Assembly: GCF_040361255.1 (NCBI RefSeq)
Contig: NZ_APNG01000013.1
Location: 69,777-133,776, forward strand
Length of the DNA stretch: 64,000 bases
Source: Salinisphaera sp040361255
Lineage (GTDB): Bacteria; Pseudomonadota; Gammaproteobacteria; Nevskiales; Salinisphaeraceae
Reading direction: 5' to 3'
Part shown: in pieces, positions 44,792 to 53,170 of the stretch
Layout: every line of letters starts with the position of its first letter
Position numbering within the stretch: position 1 is the stretch's first letter
Notes under the pieces: generated by a model
Database searches by the model: none
What the model saw: the letters and a program-made list of their open reading frames with translations, nothing else
What the model was told of the DNA's origin: nothing
Program-made: the position numbers and the translations under genes

Positions 44792-46309
44792 ATGATCGAA
44801 CTCGCCGCCCAACGCTGCCAACTACCGGGCTGGCGCGACCGCCTGCACAGCGCGGATGAGGCGGCGGCGCTCATCCACGATGGCATGACCGTGGGCATGA
44901 GCGGCTTCACCCGAGCCGGCGAAGCCAAGGCGGTACCGCTGGCGCTGGCCCGGCGTGCCGAACGCGATCCGCTCAAGATCACCTTGATGACCGGGGCGTC
45001 GCTTGGTCACGATATCGACGGCATTCTCGCCGATGCCGGCGTGCTGGCCCGGCGCATGCCGTTTCAGGTCGATAAACGCCTGCGCGGCGCGATCAACCGC
45101 GGCGAGGTCATGTTCGTCGACACGCATCTGTCGGAAATGGCAGAACAGTTGCGCCACGATCAGCTCGGCGCGCTGGATATCGCCGTAATCGAAGCGGTGG
45201 CGATTACCGCCGACGGCGGCATCATTCCCACCACTTCGGTGGGCAACTCGGCGAGCTTTGTGGCCCAGGCCGACCAGATCATCATCGAACTCAATGTCGC
45301 CGCGCCCGAAGCGCTGATCGGGCTACACGATATCTATCTGCCCGAAAAGCGCCCGGGGCGGCGCCCGATTCCCATCAGCGCGCCGGATACACGCATCGGC
45401 ACGCCGCATATTCCGGTCGATCCGGACAAGATCGCAGCCATCGTGCTCACCACGGAACAGGACAGCCCGGCCGAGATCACCCCCGCCAACGCGACCACCG
45501 AACGTATTGCCGAGCACCTGATCGAGTTTTTCGAAAGCGAAGTGGCCGCTGGCCGGATGAGCTTGTCACTCATGCCGCTTCAGGCCGGCATCGGCAGCGT
45601 GGCCAACGCCGTGTTGCACGGGTTGATGGCCGGGCCGTTCGAAAATCTGACCATGTATTCGGAAGTCCTGCAGGACAGCACCTTCGAGCTGCTCGACCAC
45701 GGAACGCTGCGTTTTGCTTCGGCGAGCGCAATCACGTTATCCGATGCTTACGGCGCCAGGGTATGGAACAACCTGGCGCACTATCGCGAGCGCATCGTGT
45801 TGCGCCCGCAGGAGCTATCCAACCACCCCGGCATGTCGCGCCGCCTGGGGGTGATCGCGATCAACACCGCGATTGAATTCGATATCTACGGCAACGTGAA
45901 TTCGACTCATATCAACGGCACGCGCATGATGAACGGCATCGGCGGCTCGGGCGATTTCGCCCGCAACAGTCATCTGTCGATCTTCGTGACCACCTCGACC
46001 GCCAAGGCCGGCGCGCTGTCGAGCGTGGTGCCCTTCGTCAGCCATGTGGATCACGTCGAACACGATGTAGACATTCTCGTGACCGAGCACGGGCTTGCGG
46101 ATCTGCGCGGGCTCGCGCCGCGTGAACGCGCCCGCCTGATCATCGATCGCTGTGCCGATCCGTTTTATCGCCCGGCACTGGCTGACTATTTCGAAACCGC
46201 CTGCGCACGCGGTGGCCATACGCCGCATTGCCTGGAACAGGCACTGGCCTGGCATGTGGCCGCCGAACGCGATGGCTCGATGCATGCCATGGTGGCCGGA
46301 CAGACCTAA
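44792..46309 (+). CDS. Succinyl-CoA:acetate CoA-transferase (acetyl-CoA hydrolase/transferase family)
   Basis: A 505-residue class I CoA-transferase. GMTVGMSGFTRAGEAKAVP opens the first domain and IEAVAITADGGIIPTTSVGN follows. MYSEVLQDSTFELLD holds the catalytic Glu that forms the CoA thioester. GGSGDFARNSHLSIFVTTST is the second CoA-binding block. The whole pattern fits the AarC/ScpC branch that swaps CoA between succinyl-CoA and acetate. The ATG at 44792 is preferred over TTG 44768. No metabolic partner is adjacent, so it is likely a single gene. Confidence 0.9.
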   Translation: MIELAAQRCQLPGWRDRLHSADEAAALIHDGMTVGMSGFTRAGEAKAVPLALARRAERDPLKITLMTGASLGHDIDGILADAGVLARRMPFQVDKRLRGAINRGEVMFVDTHLSEMAEQLRHDQLGALDIAVIEAVAITADGGIIPTTSVGNSASFVAQADQIIIELNVAAPEALIGLHDIYLPEKRPGRRPIPISAPDTRIGTPHIPVDPDKIAAIVLTTEQDSPAEITPANATTERIAEHLIEFFESEVAAGRMSLSLMPLQAGIGSVANAVLHGLMAGPFENLTMYSEVLQDSTFELLDHGTLRFASASAITLSDAYGARVWNNLAHYRERIVLRPQELSNHPGMSRRLGVIAINTAIEFDIYGNVNSTHINGTRMMNGIGGSGDFARNSHLSIFVTTSTAKAGALSSVVPFVSHVDHVEHDVDILVTEHGLADLRGLAPRERARLIIDRCADPFYRPALADYFETACARGGHTPHCLEQALAWHVAAERDGSMHAMVAGQT

Positions 46310-46531
46310 TCCAGCCGGTACGCGCCTGTCATACCCGCATCGCACGCAGCTCAGGCTTGCGCCCTGGCGGCCGATAGACGCATAACGGCTCGCGTGCGCA
46401 CGCCCGCCGCTGCTGTTGATCGCCATAGCGTTTGCAGACATCGTCCAGCCCGAGGCCCAGCAACCCGCCCGGGTTGAATCACTGCCGTGCGATATCGTGC
46501 CCACACTGCCGCCATCGGAGAATAAGGATTC

Positions 46532-46981
46532 ATGAGCACTGCGACCCGTGCCCGCGTTGCCGACATCATGACCCGCGAGGTCATCACGCTGAACCACAAC
46601 CAGACGCTTTACGACAGTCGCGAGCTGATGGGCGTACATCAGATTCGCCATATACCGATACTCGACGAGGACCATCAGCTGGTCGGGCTGGTGACCCAGA
46701 AGATCGTGCTGCGTGAAGCGATCAAGATTGCCGAAACCCACGGTTCCGATCAGCTGGGCCATCGCATGGGCCAGATACCGTTGGCCGATGTGCTCCAGCA
46801 CGACTTCAAGACCGTTACCAGCGATACGCCGCTGGTCGAGGCCGGCAAGCTGCTGCTAAGCCGCCGCCAGGGCACGTTGCCGGTGGTCGATGACGGCGTA
46901 CTGGTCGGTATCGTGTCGCATATCGACTATGTTCGTATGGCCATCGACCTGATCGAAGCCGAGCACGCGTCGGCGTCCTAG
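46532..46981 (+). CDS. CBS-pair domain protein
   Basis: A 149-residue protein made only of two CBS motifs. The first has VADIMTREVITLNHNQTLYD and HIPILDEDHQLVGLVTQ, the second LADVLQHDFKTVTSDTPLVE and LPVVDDGVLVGIVSHIDYVR. CBS pairs bind adenine nucleotides and act as regulators. It is alone in its transcript, with about 220 non-coding bases before it. Confidence 0.92.
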   Translation: MSTATRARVADIMTREVITLNHNQTLYDSRELMGVHQIRHIPILDEDHQLVGLVTQKIVLREAIKIAETHGSDQLGHRMGQIPLADVLQHDFKTVTSDTPLVEAGKLLLSRRQGTLPVVDDGVLVGIVSHIDYVRMAIDLIEAEHASAS

Positions 46982-47064
46982 TTCGGCGCACCTGAACCGG
47001 CAGCGGGCCATTCGCGGGTTGGGCCGTTCTAGCATCGGCTAAACCGATGCGCCGATGTCGGCGA

Positions 47065-48066
47065 TCACCCGCGCACGCCGACACGGGCCACGATGTCGTC
47101 GACCTGACGGATTTGCTCATCGCTGAGCTTGTGGCGCCAGCTGTCCACCCGCTCGCGAGCACTCAGATGCGCGCGATGTGCCGAGGTCGTGCTGCTGTTG
47201 AAGCCATCCGAGCGGGCGCGTTTGACGTCGAACCCCGCCTGGGCGAGTCGCGCGGCTAGGTCGAACTCGCCGGTGGCCAGCGCTTCGTAGGGCACCTTGA
47301 TGTAATGCTCGGCATGGGCATCCACGAATTTTTCCGTCAGCGCCCAGTAGGCCACCAATCGCTGGTCGGCATTGCCTTGGTCGAGCTCGTCGATCAGTTT
47401 CGCCATCGGCGCGAAGAACGCCGCCCGCCCGTCGTCTATCTCGAGCAACAGCCGGCGCAGGCCGATGCGATCGGCCTGAAAATCCTGCCAGCCGGCGCTT
47501 TTGTAGCTGGCCAGCACGCCGTGCGGGCAACGCCGGATATGAAAGACGGGCACGGCCAAGCGCTGGCGCAGGGCAGGCACGAGCAGCGCGCCCCGCACGA
47601 ACTTGGCCACCACGCGCGGGCGCATCGCCAGACCATGCTGCATGATCGACTCGGGCACGCCCCGCGGGCCGCGACCGTGGGCGCTCAGATTGGAGCGCGA
47701 GCGCTGGATACGCACATCCACCAGACCATAGCGCAGCACCCGGCTCACATACCGCACCAGGCTGTCGTCCAGCGCGTAGGGCATGAGGTAATGATCGGTG
47801 CGGCCGCGTTCCATCGTTGCCGGCACGAGCGTATCGAGTACCGCGCGATAGCCCGGCAATTCCGGCTGGAACGGTTCGAACACGGGTTTGGCACGCCACA
47901 GTTGCGTGAGCTGTTCGAGCAGAAAAGTCGTGCCGCTACGCCAGAAGCCGGTCACGACGACGCTGTTGCCCGGCCGCAGGAACCCGCTCATGGCCCAGTC
48001 CACGGCACCACCGCCGGCCAGCCCCTGTCGAAGCGCCTGGCGGTCGCATCGTCTCGCGAGGTTCAT
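47065..48066 (-). CDS. Sulfotransferase family protein
   Basis: A 333-residue protein with the PAPS-binding P-loop VVVTGFWRSGTTFLLEQL at about residues 36-53. The 3'-phosphate-binding region is near FHIRRCPHGVLASYKSAGW. The C-terminal part contains HYIKVPYEALATGEFDLAAR. This fits bacterial sulfotransferases that act on carbohydrates or lipids. The substrate is unknown. It is 18 bases downstream of the MBL hydrolase gene on the same strand. Confidence 0.82.
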   Translation of the reverse strand: MNLARRCDRQALRQGLAGGGAVDWAMSGFLRPGNSVVVTGFWRSGTTFLLEQLTQLWRAKPVFEPFQPELPGYRAVLDTLVPATMERGRTDHYLMPYALDDSLVRYVSRVLRYGLVDVRIQRSRSNLSAHGRGPRGVPESIMQHGLAMRPRVVAKFVRGALLVPALRQRLAVPVFHIRRCPHGVLASYKSAGWQDFQADRIGLRRLLLEIDDGRAAFFAPMAKLIDELDQGNADQRLVAYWALTEKFVDAHAEHYIKVPYEALATGEFDLAARLAQAGFDVKRARSDGFNSSTTSAHRAHLSARERVDSWRHKLSDEQIRQVDDIVARVGVRG

Positions 48067-48084
48067 ATCGCACCCGGCATGGCG

Positions 48085-48906
48085 CTAATCCGGCATCGCG
48101 AGTTCATCGAAACGCGCGGCGAGGTCCTTGAGGTTCATGCGCAGTTCGTCACTGCCCATCGCCATGCCGTGCCCGGTCATCGCCACCGAGGGTTCGAGCG
48201 CGGCCAGGCGCGCGACCGAGGCTTTGGCCTGGGCCCAGTCTTCGGTGAGATAGCGCGGCGGGCCGCTGATTTCGCTCTGCTGGGTGAAGACCTTGTACAG
48301 CGACTCCTGCTGTACGGTCACGAACGCATCGCCGGCGATCAGCGCGCGGTCGGCCTGGCGAAACAGCGATACATGCCCCTGGGTATGGCCCGGCGTGGCT
48401 ACCCAGCGCCAGTCCGGCAGCTCGGCGATGGTGCCGTCTTCGGGCAACGCCCGTACATGGGCGCCGAGATCCACCGGCTCGGTGGGAAAGAACGGCGACA
48501 CCCGCGCGACCAGGCCGCCGCCCACGCTCGGATCCGGCTTGGGGTAGGCCTTCTCGCCGGTCACAAAGGGCAGCTCGTCGGCATGCACATACACCGGCAC
48601 GTCCCAGTGTTCGGCCAATTCGACCACGGCACCCACATGATCGAAATGCCCATGCGTGAGCACGATCGCACGCGGCGGTACGTCGACGCCGAAACGCTGC
48701 TCGGCGGCTTTTCGGATCGTGTCTTCGCTTTTGGGCATGCCGGCATCGACCAGCACCCAGTCCTGCGCACGCTCGGGATGGCCCACGAAATAGACGTTGA
48801 CGATCTGAACCGGCAGGCAATAGACGTCGTGGAGCACTTCGTGCCCATCGCCGCTGCGCAGCGAGCTGACCGGCAGTGTCTTGTCGTGAAGGGGATTGAA
48901 GGGCAT
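48085..48906 (-). CDS. MBL-fold metallo-hydrolase
   Basis: A 273-residue metallo-beta-lactamase-fold enzyme. ALVLTHGHFDHVGAVVELA-type sequence (HxHxDH) gives metal ligands, with further ligands at ATPGHTQGHVSLF and near TGHGMAMGSDELR. VLVDAGMPKSEDTIRK precedes. It resembles glyoxalase II-like or lactonase-like members. The ATG at 48904-48906 has AAGGAG upstream. Likely operon with the sulfotransferase gene. Confidence 0.88.
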   Translation of the reverse strand: MPFNPLHDKTLPVSSLRSGDGHEVLHDVYCLPVQIVNVYFVGHPERAQDWVLVDAGMPKSEDTIRKAAEQRFGVDVPPRAIVLTHGHFDHVGAVVELAEHWDVPVYVHADELPFVTGEKAYPKPDPSVGGGLVARVSPFFPTEPVDLGAHVRALPEDGTIAELPDWRWVATPGHTQGHVSLFRQADRALIAGDAFVTVQQESLYKVFTQQSEISGPPRYLTEDWAQAKASVARLAALEPSVAMTGHGMAMGSDELRMNLKDLAARFDELAMPD

Positions 48907-49100
48907 GGCGCACTCCTTGTTCGCACGGGTGTGGCGTAAGGCGCACACCTTGCGTTTCGCTGGGCGGATACGCCTATCCGTAGAAATGCGCGCAGCAGGC
49001 GTCAGGGTTAATCGGTATATCGCCGCTGGCGGGGGCGGTCCAAGCTGACTGGCATATTCAAACGGCGCCGCCCGTCCGCGCCACGAACAGGGTATTGATC

Positions 49101-49487
49101 ATGCAAACCGACCGTTTCATCGCCCAGGTCTACGACGCCTGCCCGCAGCTCGATCCGGACGTCGTCCATCAGGGCACGCTGATTACGCTGGACACCCTCT
49201 GCGAGCACCTGCCCAAGGGCCAGGCCAAGGAAATGGCATCCCAGTTGCCCGACGAAATCGCCGATGCGGTCATTGCCGGTGGCAATCGGGCGGATACGAC
49301 AGATGTGCCCATCAGTCTGGAGGCGTTCTATTCCAAGCTGATGTTTCGCGCCGAGCTGGAACAGGCCGATGCGCAAGCGCTCGCACGTGCCGTGGCCAGC
49401 ACGCTCAACGACGCGCTCAGCCAAGGCGAAGCAGACAACACCGCCTTCGATTTGCCTGGCGAACTGGAGAACCTGCTCGCCGACTGA
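49101..49487 (+). CDS. DUF2267 family protein
   Basis: A 128-residue helical protein. QGTLITLDTLCEHLPKGQAK, EMASQLPDEIADAVIAG and FYSKLMFRAELEQADAQALA follow the DUF2267 pattern of two similar helical halves. The function of the family is unknown. The ATG at 49101 is preferred over a TTG two codons upstream. Confidence 0.8.
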   Translation: MQTDRFIAQVYDACPQLDPDVVHQGTLITLDTLCEHLPKGQAKEMASQLPDEIADAVIAGGNRADTTDVPISLEAFYSKLMFRAELEQADAQALARAVASTLNDALSQGEADNTAFDLPGELENLLAD

Positions 49488-49499
49488 CCGGCCGGTCAG
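49484..49499. repeat. Perfect 16-nt palindrome at the end of the DUF2267 gene
   Basis: CTGACCGG followed directly by CCGGTCAG. It overlaps the stop codon. It may form part of a terminator or a protein site; no T-run is seen. Confidence 0.4.
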
Positions 49500-49687
49500 C
49501 AGTAAGCCACGGTCGCGGCGGCTCGTTCGCCGGCTACCCGGCCGGGCCCGGCCCGGCCTCTCGTGGTCGCTGATCGCAAGGTTCGGGCAGGGCGTTGGCT
49601 TACCCTGGTGTCTGTGTCACACCGCGTAAGCGAAAAACCGCCTGTCGAAGGGGCGCGCCAAAACGCGCGCCTTGCGCACGCGCCAGG

Positions 49688-50134
49688 TCAGCCGATCTTG
49701 GCGGCCACCGCGTCGAGCAACGGCGAATCCGGGTCGAGACCGGCGGTAATCCCCAGCCCCATGGATTCGTGATCGCTCTTGTGCTCGATGAAACGCGCAC
49801 GATAGGCGATCAGCGCGCCCACCCGGTTGGCGCTGCCGCAATGCACGAGCGCCGGCAGGGCACCGGGCACCAGGGCTTCATCGAGCAGCCGTGCATTCGC
49901 GTCGTTGATATCGTCCGGCCCGGCGACCGGGATATGCACATAGTTCATACCGGTTTCTTTGACGACCGCAGCCTCATCGAAATCCTGCAGTTCGCCCTCG
50001 GGCCGCAGGTTGATGACGGTTTTCACGCCCTGGGCCTGTGCGGCTTTGAGCTGGGCGGCGGTCGGCTGGCCAGCGGTAACGATACCGCGCTCGAAGCGGC
50101 GCGCGTTTACCAGGCCATCGGTGTAGTCGGACAT
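49688..50134 (-). CDS. DUF442-type protein tyrosine phosphatase-like protein
   Basis: A 148-residue protein. GIVTAGQPTAAQLKAAQAQG, then VKTVINLRPEGE, is the typical start of beta-lactamase-hydrolase-like phosphatases. LVHCGSANRVGAL provides the Cx5R phosphatase loop (Cys-Gly-Ser-Ala-Asn-Arg). Related domains are fused to sulfur-metabolism hydrolases; here it stands alone. Substrate unknown. Confidence 0.85.
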   Translation of the reverse strand: MSDYTDGLVNARRFERGIVTAGQPTAAQLKAAQAQGVKTVINLRPEGELQDFDEAAVVKETGMNYVHIPVAGPDDINDANARLLDEALVPGALPALVHCGSANRVGALIAYRARFIEHKSDHESMGLGITAGLDPDSPLLDAVAAKIG

Positions 50135-50299
50135 ACGGATTGCTCCTGCCTATAGGTCATAAGATGGGCGGGCGCGCGCAAACGCGCCGCGCCGGCGAGC
50201 GATGAGGTGATCGACGCATCGGCATTCGATCCGTCGTCGCATTACTTGCCATTGTCCAATGGTAACGTAACGGCAACGCTCAGGTAAGAAAACACACGG

Positions 50300-50590
50300 T
50301 TGACGCCATGCATGCCTTTCCACGCGCTGCGAATGCGCGCCGGCGAGCAGGGCCGCAGGTTCGCCGTGGCCGCATCCGAAGTCCACGCACCCTGGCCCAA
50401 CACAGCGCGGGTCGAACAGTCGGCCGCCGCCGCCGAAAGCCTGCGCAGCCAGGCCATGGACCTGGTGAAGCTGGTTCAACAATTCCGCCTGGCCGGGTCG
50501 TCGGTCAACGCGACCGCAACCGGCCGCGATGAAAAGACGCTTTCCGGCGCGCCCCGGGCGCTAGGCATGTCCACCCCAGCCTATGGCTAA
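50300..50590 (+). pseudogene. Remnant of a methyl-accepting chemotaxis protein
   Basis: The frame encodes RAGEQGRRFAVAASEV, which matches the signalling-hairpin tip of chemoreceptors (RAGEQGRGFAVVASEV type). It is followed almost at once by NTARVEQSAAAAESLRSQAM and DLVKLVQQFRLAG, the normal C-terminal end of a chemoreceptor. In intact proteins about 100 or more residues separate these parts, and the sensor and membrane domains are absent. It is therefore a heavily deleted fragment with no role expected. No other chemotaxis gene is nearby. Confidence 0.7.
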
Positions 50591-50665
50591 CCTCGTCGGG
50601 GCGGTGCCCATCGCGGCGCCGCCCGGCGGCCAGGGCCGACCGATACGCCAAAAGCGCGATAAACC

Positions 50666-51940
50666 CTAGGGCCGAATCCAGCGATAGCCGTAGTAACCCT
50701 GGCGATTACGATAGCCAAAACGCAGCCAGCCCGGCTTCGTCGGCGCGAATTGCGCGCGTTCGTCATAGCGCAGACTGGCCATTGCCCGCCAGTGCGCACC
50801 GCCATCTTCGCTAAGCAATAGGTGTTCGCCGTCGCCGATACCTTTTTCGACCAACAGGGCGTGGGCATTGGCACGCAGATTGTTCAGCCGAACATCGCCG
50901 CTGGCCAGAACAGGCGTCCACTCGCCCGTCCGCAGGCGATAGAGCGTATAACGCTTGGGCTCGCGTGTGGCATAGATACCGAACAGCTGCCCGCCCGGAC
51001 CATTCGCGAGCATGGCAAAGCTGCCGCGGTGGCGCGAGACCGCCAGAATCTCGCCGCTATGCGCATCCATGCGCACGATCGTCATATTCTCGTTGTCGCT
51101 ATACCGGTCGCCCGTGATGGCATACAGCTGGCCCGCGTCGTCCAGCCACCAGCGAAATGACTCGCTGGTGTCGCTTTGCAATTTCTTCGAGATCAGCACG
51201 TCGTCGTGGGCAATGAGCCGGGCTTCGTCGGCGAGCACACGCCAGTGCGCACCGCCATCTTCGGAGCGATACACCCGGCGATAGCCCTCGACCCAGACAT
51301 TAGCGCCATCGATGGCGAGGATATGCGGCACATAGGCTTTGTTCAGCACGTTGTGTGCGGCCACGTGCCAGTGCTCGCCAAAATCCCGGGACGCAAAGAC
51401 CGTGTTGTTCTCGTAATCGGGCAGTTGGGCAATCAGATAACAATGGCCGGCCGGGCCACAGTCCAAAGTCTTTACTTCCCCCTGCAGGCGGGCGGCGACC
51501 TGCAGGCGCTGGTCGTCGCCGCGCAGCAGATAGTTGATCTGCTGGGTGTCGGTATCGCCCATGAGCTGGTCGACACGACGCGCGATTTCGTCCTTTTCCA
51601 CCGTGTCGGCGGGCACCAGGCAATTGAGCACGGGTTGCTTGTCGCCCACCGCGATCTCGCCGCCGGCCGGGCAGGGCGTTGGGCAGTCGCCATCCTGCGC
51701 ACAGGCTTCCACCTCACCGTCGCGGCCGCTGGAAACCAGGCTGGCCAGGATATGCCCGCCTGCGCCGGCCAGCTTGAGCTTGGTTGCATCCACCGGCTCG
51801 GCCAGCCGGGTGGCGAGCCGTTGTTCCGGCTGCTCGTGCCAGCTATCGGCATAACCGACGAACAGATACCAATACAAGCCGAATACCGCGTATGCCAATA
51901 GCGCCGCGAGCACCCACGGCCGTAACCAGACCGGAATCAT
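50666..51940 (-). CDS. Membrane-anchored beta-propeller protein with Asp-box motifs
   Basis: A 424-residue protein. One N-terminal membrane helix (about 8-28, WVLAALLAYAVFGLYWYLFV) anchors a periplasmic domain. BNR/Asp-box motifs are FASRDFGEHWHVAA, YRSEDGGAHWRVLA and LLSEDGGAHWRAMA, which mark a YCF48 or sialidase-like propeller. Five cysteines lie near 80-170. Function unknown. It is the third gene of a minus-strand operon; its ATG abuts the stop of the upstream gene. Confidence 0.78.
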   Translation of the reverse strand: MIPVWLRPWVLAALLAYAVFGLYWYLFVGYADSWHEQPEQRLATRLAEPVDATKLKLAGAGGHILASLVSSGRDGEVEACAQDGDCPTPCPAGGEIAVGDKQPVLNCLVPADTVEKDEIARRVDQLMGDTDTQQINYLLRGDDQRLQVAARLQGEVKTLDCGPAGHCYLIAQLPDYENNTVFASRDFGEHWHVAAHNVLNKAYVPHILAIDGANVWVEGYRRVYRSEDGGAHWRVLADEARLIAHDDVLISKKLQSDTSESFRWWLDDAGQLYAITGDRYSDNENMTIVRMDAHSGEILAVSRHRGSFAMLANGPGGQLFGIYATREPKRYTLYRLRTGEWTPVLASGDVRLNNLRANAHALLVEKGIGDGEHLLLSEDGGAHWRAMASLRYDERAQFAPTKPGWLRFGYRNRQGYYGYRWIRP

Positions 51941-53170
51941 TCAGGCAAGCTCATTGATGATGGCGCTTCGCTGTTGGCGTAGCCGCCACTGAAACGCGAG
52001 ACCCAGGATCTTTTCGAGCGGCACGCGCGCTCGTGCTCGAAAATAGAAATAATGGATACGCTCGGCGATCAGGCCGATCGCGCTGAAAAACAGCAGCAGC
52101 ATCAGTCCGACCGCGCCGAGCATCCGCGCCACCTCGAGCCAGTCCCAGTAATCGGGCCCGACACCGCGCTCGTACCAGTCATAGAACGAAATACCGAGCA
52201 GGATGACGCTCATGAACGCGCTTATGAGCCCGACGAGCACCAACACGAGCCACCGCGCCATGGACGTATAGGGCGTACCCTTGAAGGCCACATGGGCGCT
52301 GCCGTCGCTATGGTTGAGCACGCCGCGGATTTCGCCGTCGGCCATGGAGGTCAGCAGGGCCACGCGATCGCCCTGGGCGAGAAACAACGGCGAGCGGCGC
52401 GCGAGAATCGGATCCAGCGCGCGGCGCCAGTCGCCGGCCTGTGTCTGCAGGCCGAATGTCGCGCCACCACAATCCAGCTGGTATTCGTGCACGCTGTATT
52501 GGGCGCGCCCACTGCCATACGTTTTGAGCGCGACCCGGACTTTACGCAAGCGATCCTGTATCACCCCGATATCGCCATAGACACCATCGGGGCGGGCCAG
52601 CTCTGGGGGCGCTTCATATGACGGCGGCGCGCTCAGCGTCGGCTGCTGGCCGCGCTTCATGGCCGCGAGCGCGCGGCGCAGACGCCGTCGGCCCGGGTGC
52701 AGGGTCATCAACACCCGGTAGAGCGACCACCCGAACGCGGCCGCTGCGACACAGAACAGCGCGATGCGCAGCAGCACCCAACCGATATTGACCGCGCCGG
52801 GCAATACCAGCGCCAGGGCGATCGGTAGCCAGCTCAAGGCCAGCACCAGCGGTGCCAGCCAGCGCCGGCGCGTGGGTTCGCCTGCCCATACCTGACCATC
52901 CGCGGTCTTGACCCAATGCAGCCAGGCGTTGCCATCTCGTAGCCGATGGGCACCGACGGTCACCTGTTCGCCGCGGCGCAGTTTGCGCGCCAGGGTGTCG
53001 ACATCGAACTGCTTCGCATCGAAAAAGAACACGCCGCCTTCGGTACGCAGACGATAGAGGGTCGTGCTGTCGGTGATGATCAGCTGCGTAAGATCACGAC
53101 AGGTCACGCGTACGAAAAATACTGCGCCGGTGCGTTGCGACACGTCGGCCACGGGTTCACGGGCTGTCAT
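51941..53170 (-). CDS. Polytopic membrane protein of unknown function
   Basis: A 409-residue protein. A soluble N-terminal domain (about 1-95), two membrane helices (about 105-155), a soluble middle domain (about 185-315, with VHEYQLDCGGATFGLQTQAG) and two more helices (about 318-375). No family was recognised. It overlaps the first gene of the operon by 14 bases and abuts the propeller gene. ATG 53168-53170 is used. Confidence 0.75.
   Translation of the reverse strand: MTAREPVADVSQRTGAVFFVRVTCRDLTQLIITDSTTLYRLRTEGGVFFFDAKQFDVDTLARKLRRGEQVTVGAHRLRDGNAWLHWVKTADGQVWAGEPTRRRWLAPLVLALSWLPIALALVLPGAVNIGWVLLRIALFCVAAAAFGWSLYRVLMTLHPGRRRLRRALAAMKRGQQPTLSAPPSYEAPPELARPDGVYGDIGVIQDRLRKVRVALKTYGSGRAQYSVHEYQLDCGGATFGLQTQAGDWRRALDPILARRSPLFLAQGDRVALLTSMADGEIRGVLNHSDGSAHVAFKGTPYTSMARWLVLVLVGLISAFMSVILLGISFYDWYERGVGPDYWDWLEVARMLGAVGLMLLLFFSAIGLIAERIHYFYFRARARVPLEKILGLAFQWRLRQQRSAIINELA

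Noticed and set aside
47305..48939. A 544-codon plus-strand frame
   Set aside because: It is antisense to the sulfotransferase and MBL genes, both supported by catalytic motifs.
50150..50482. A 110-codon minus-strand frame
   Set aside because: It is antisense to the chemoreceptor remnant and shows no family pattern.
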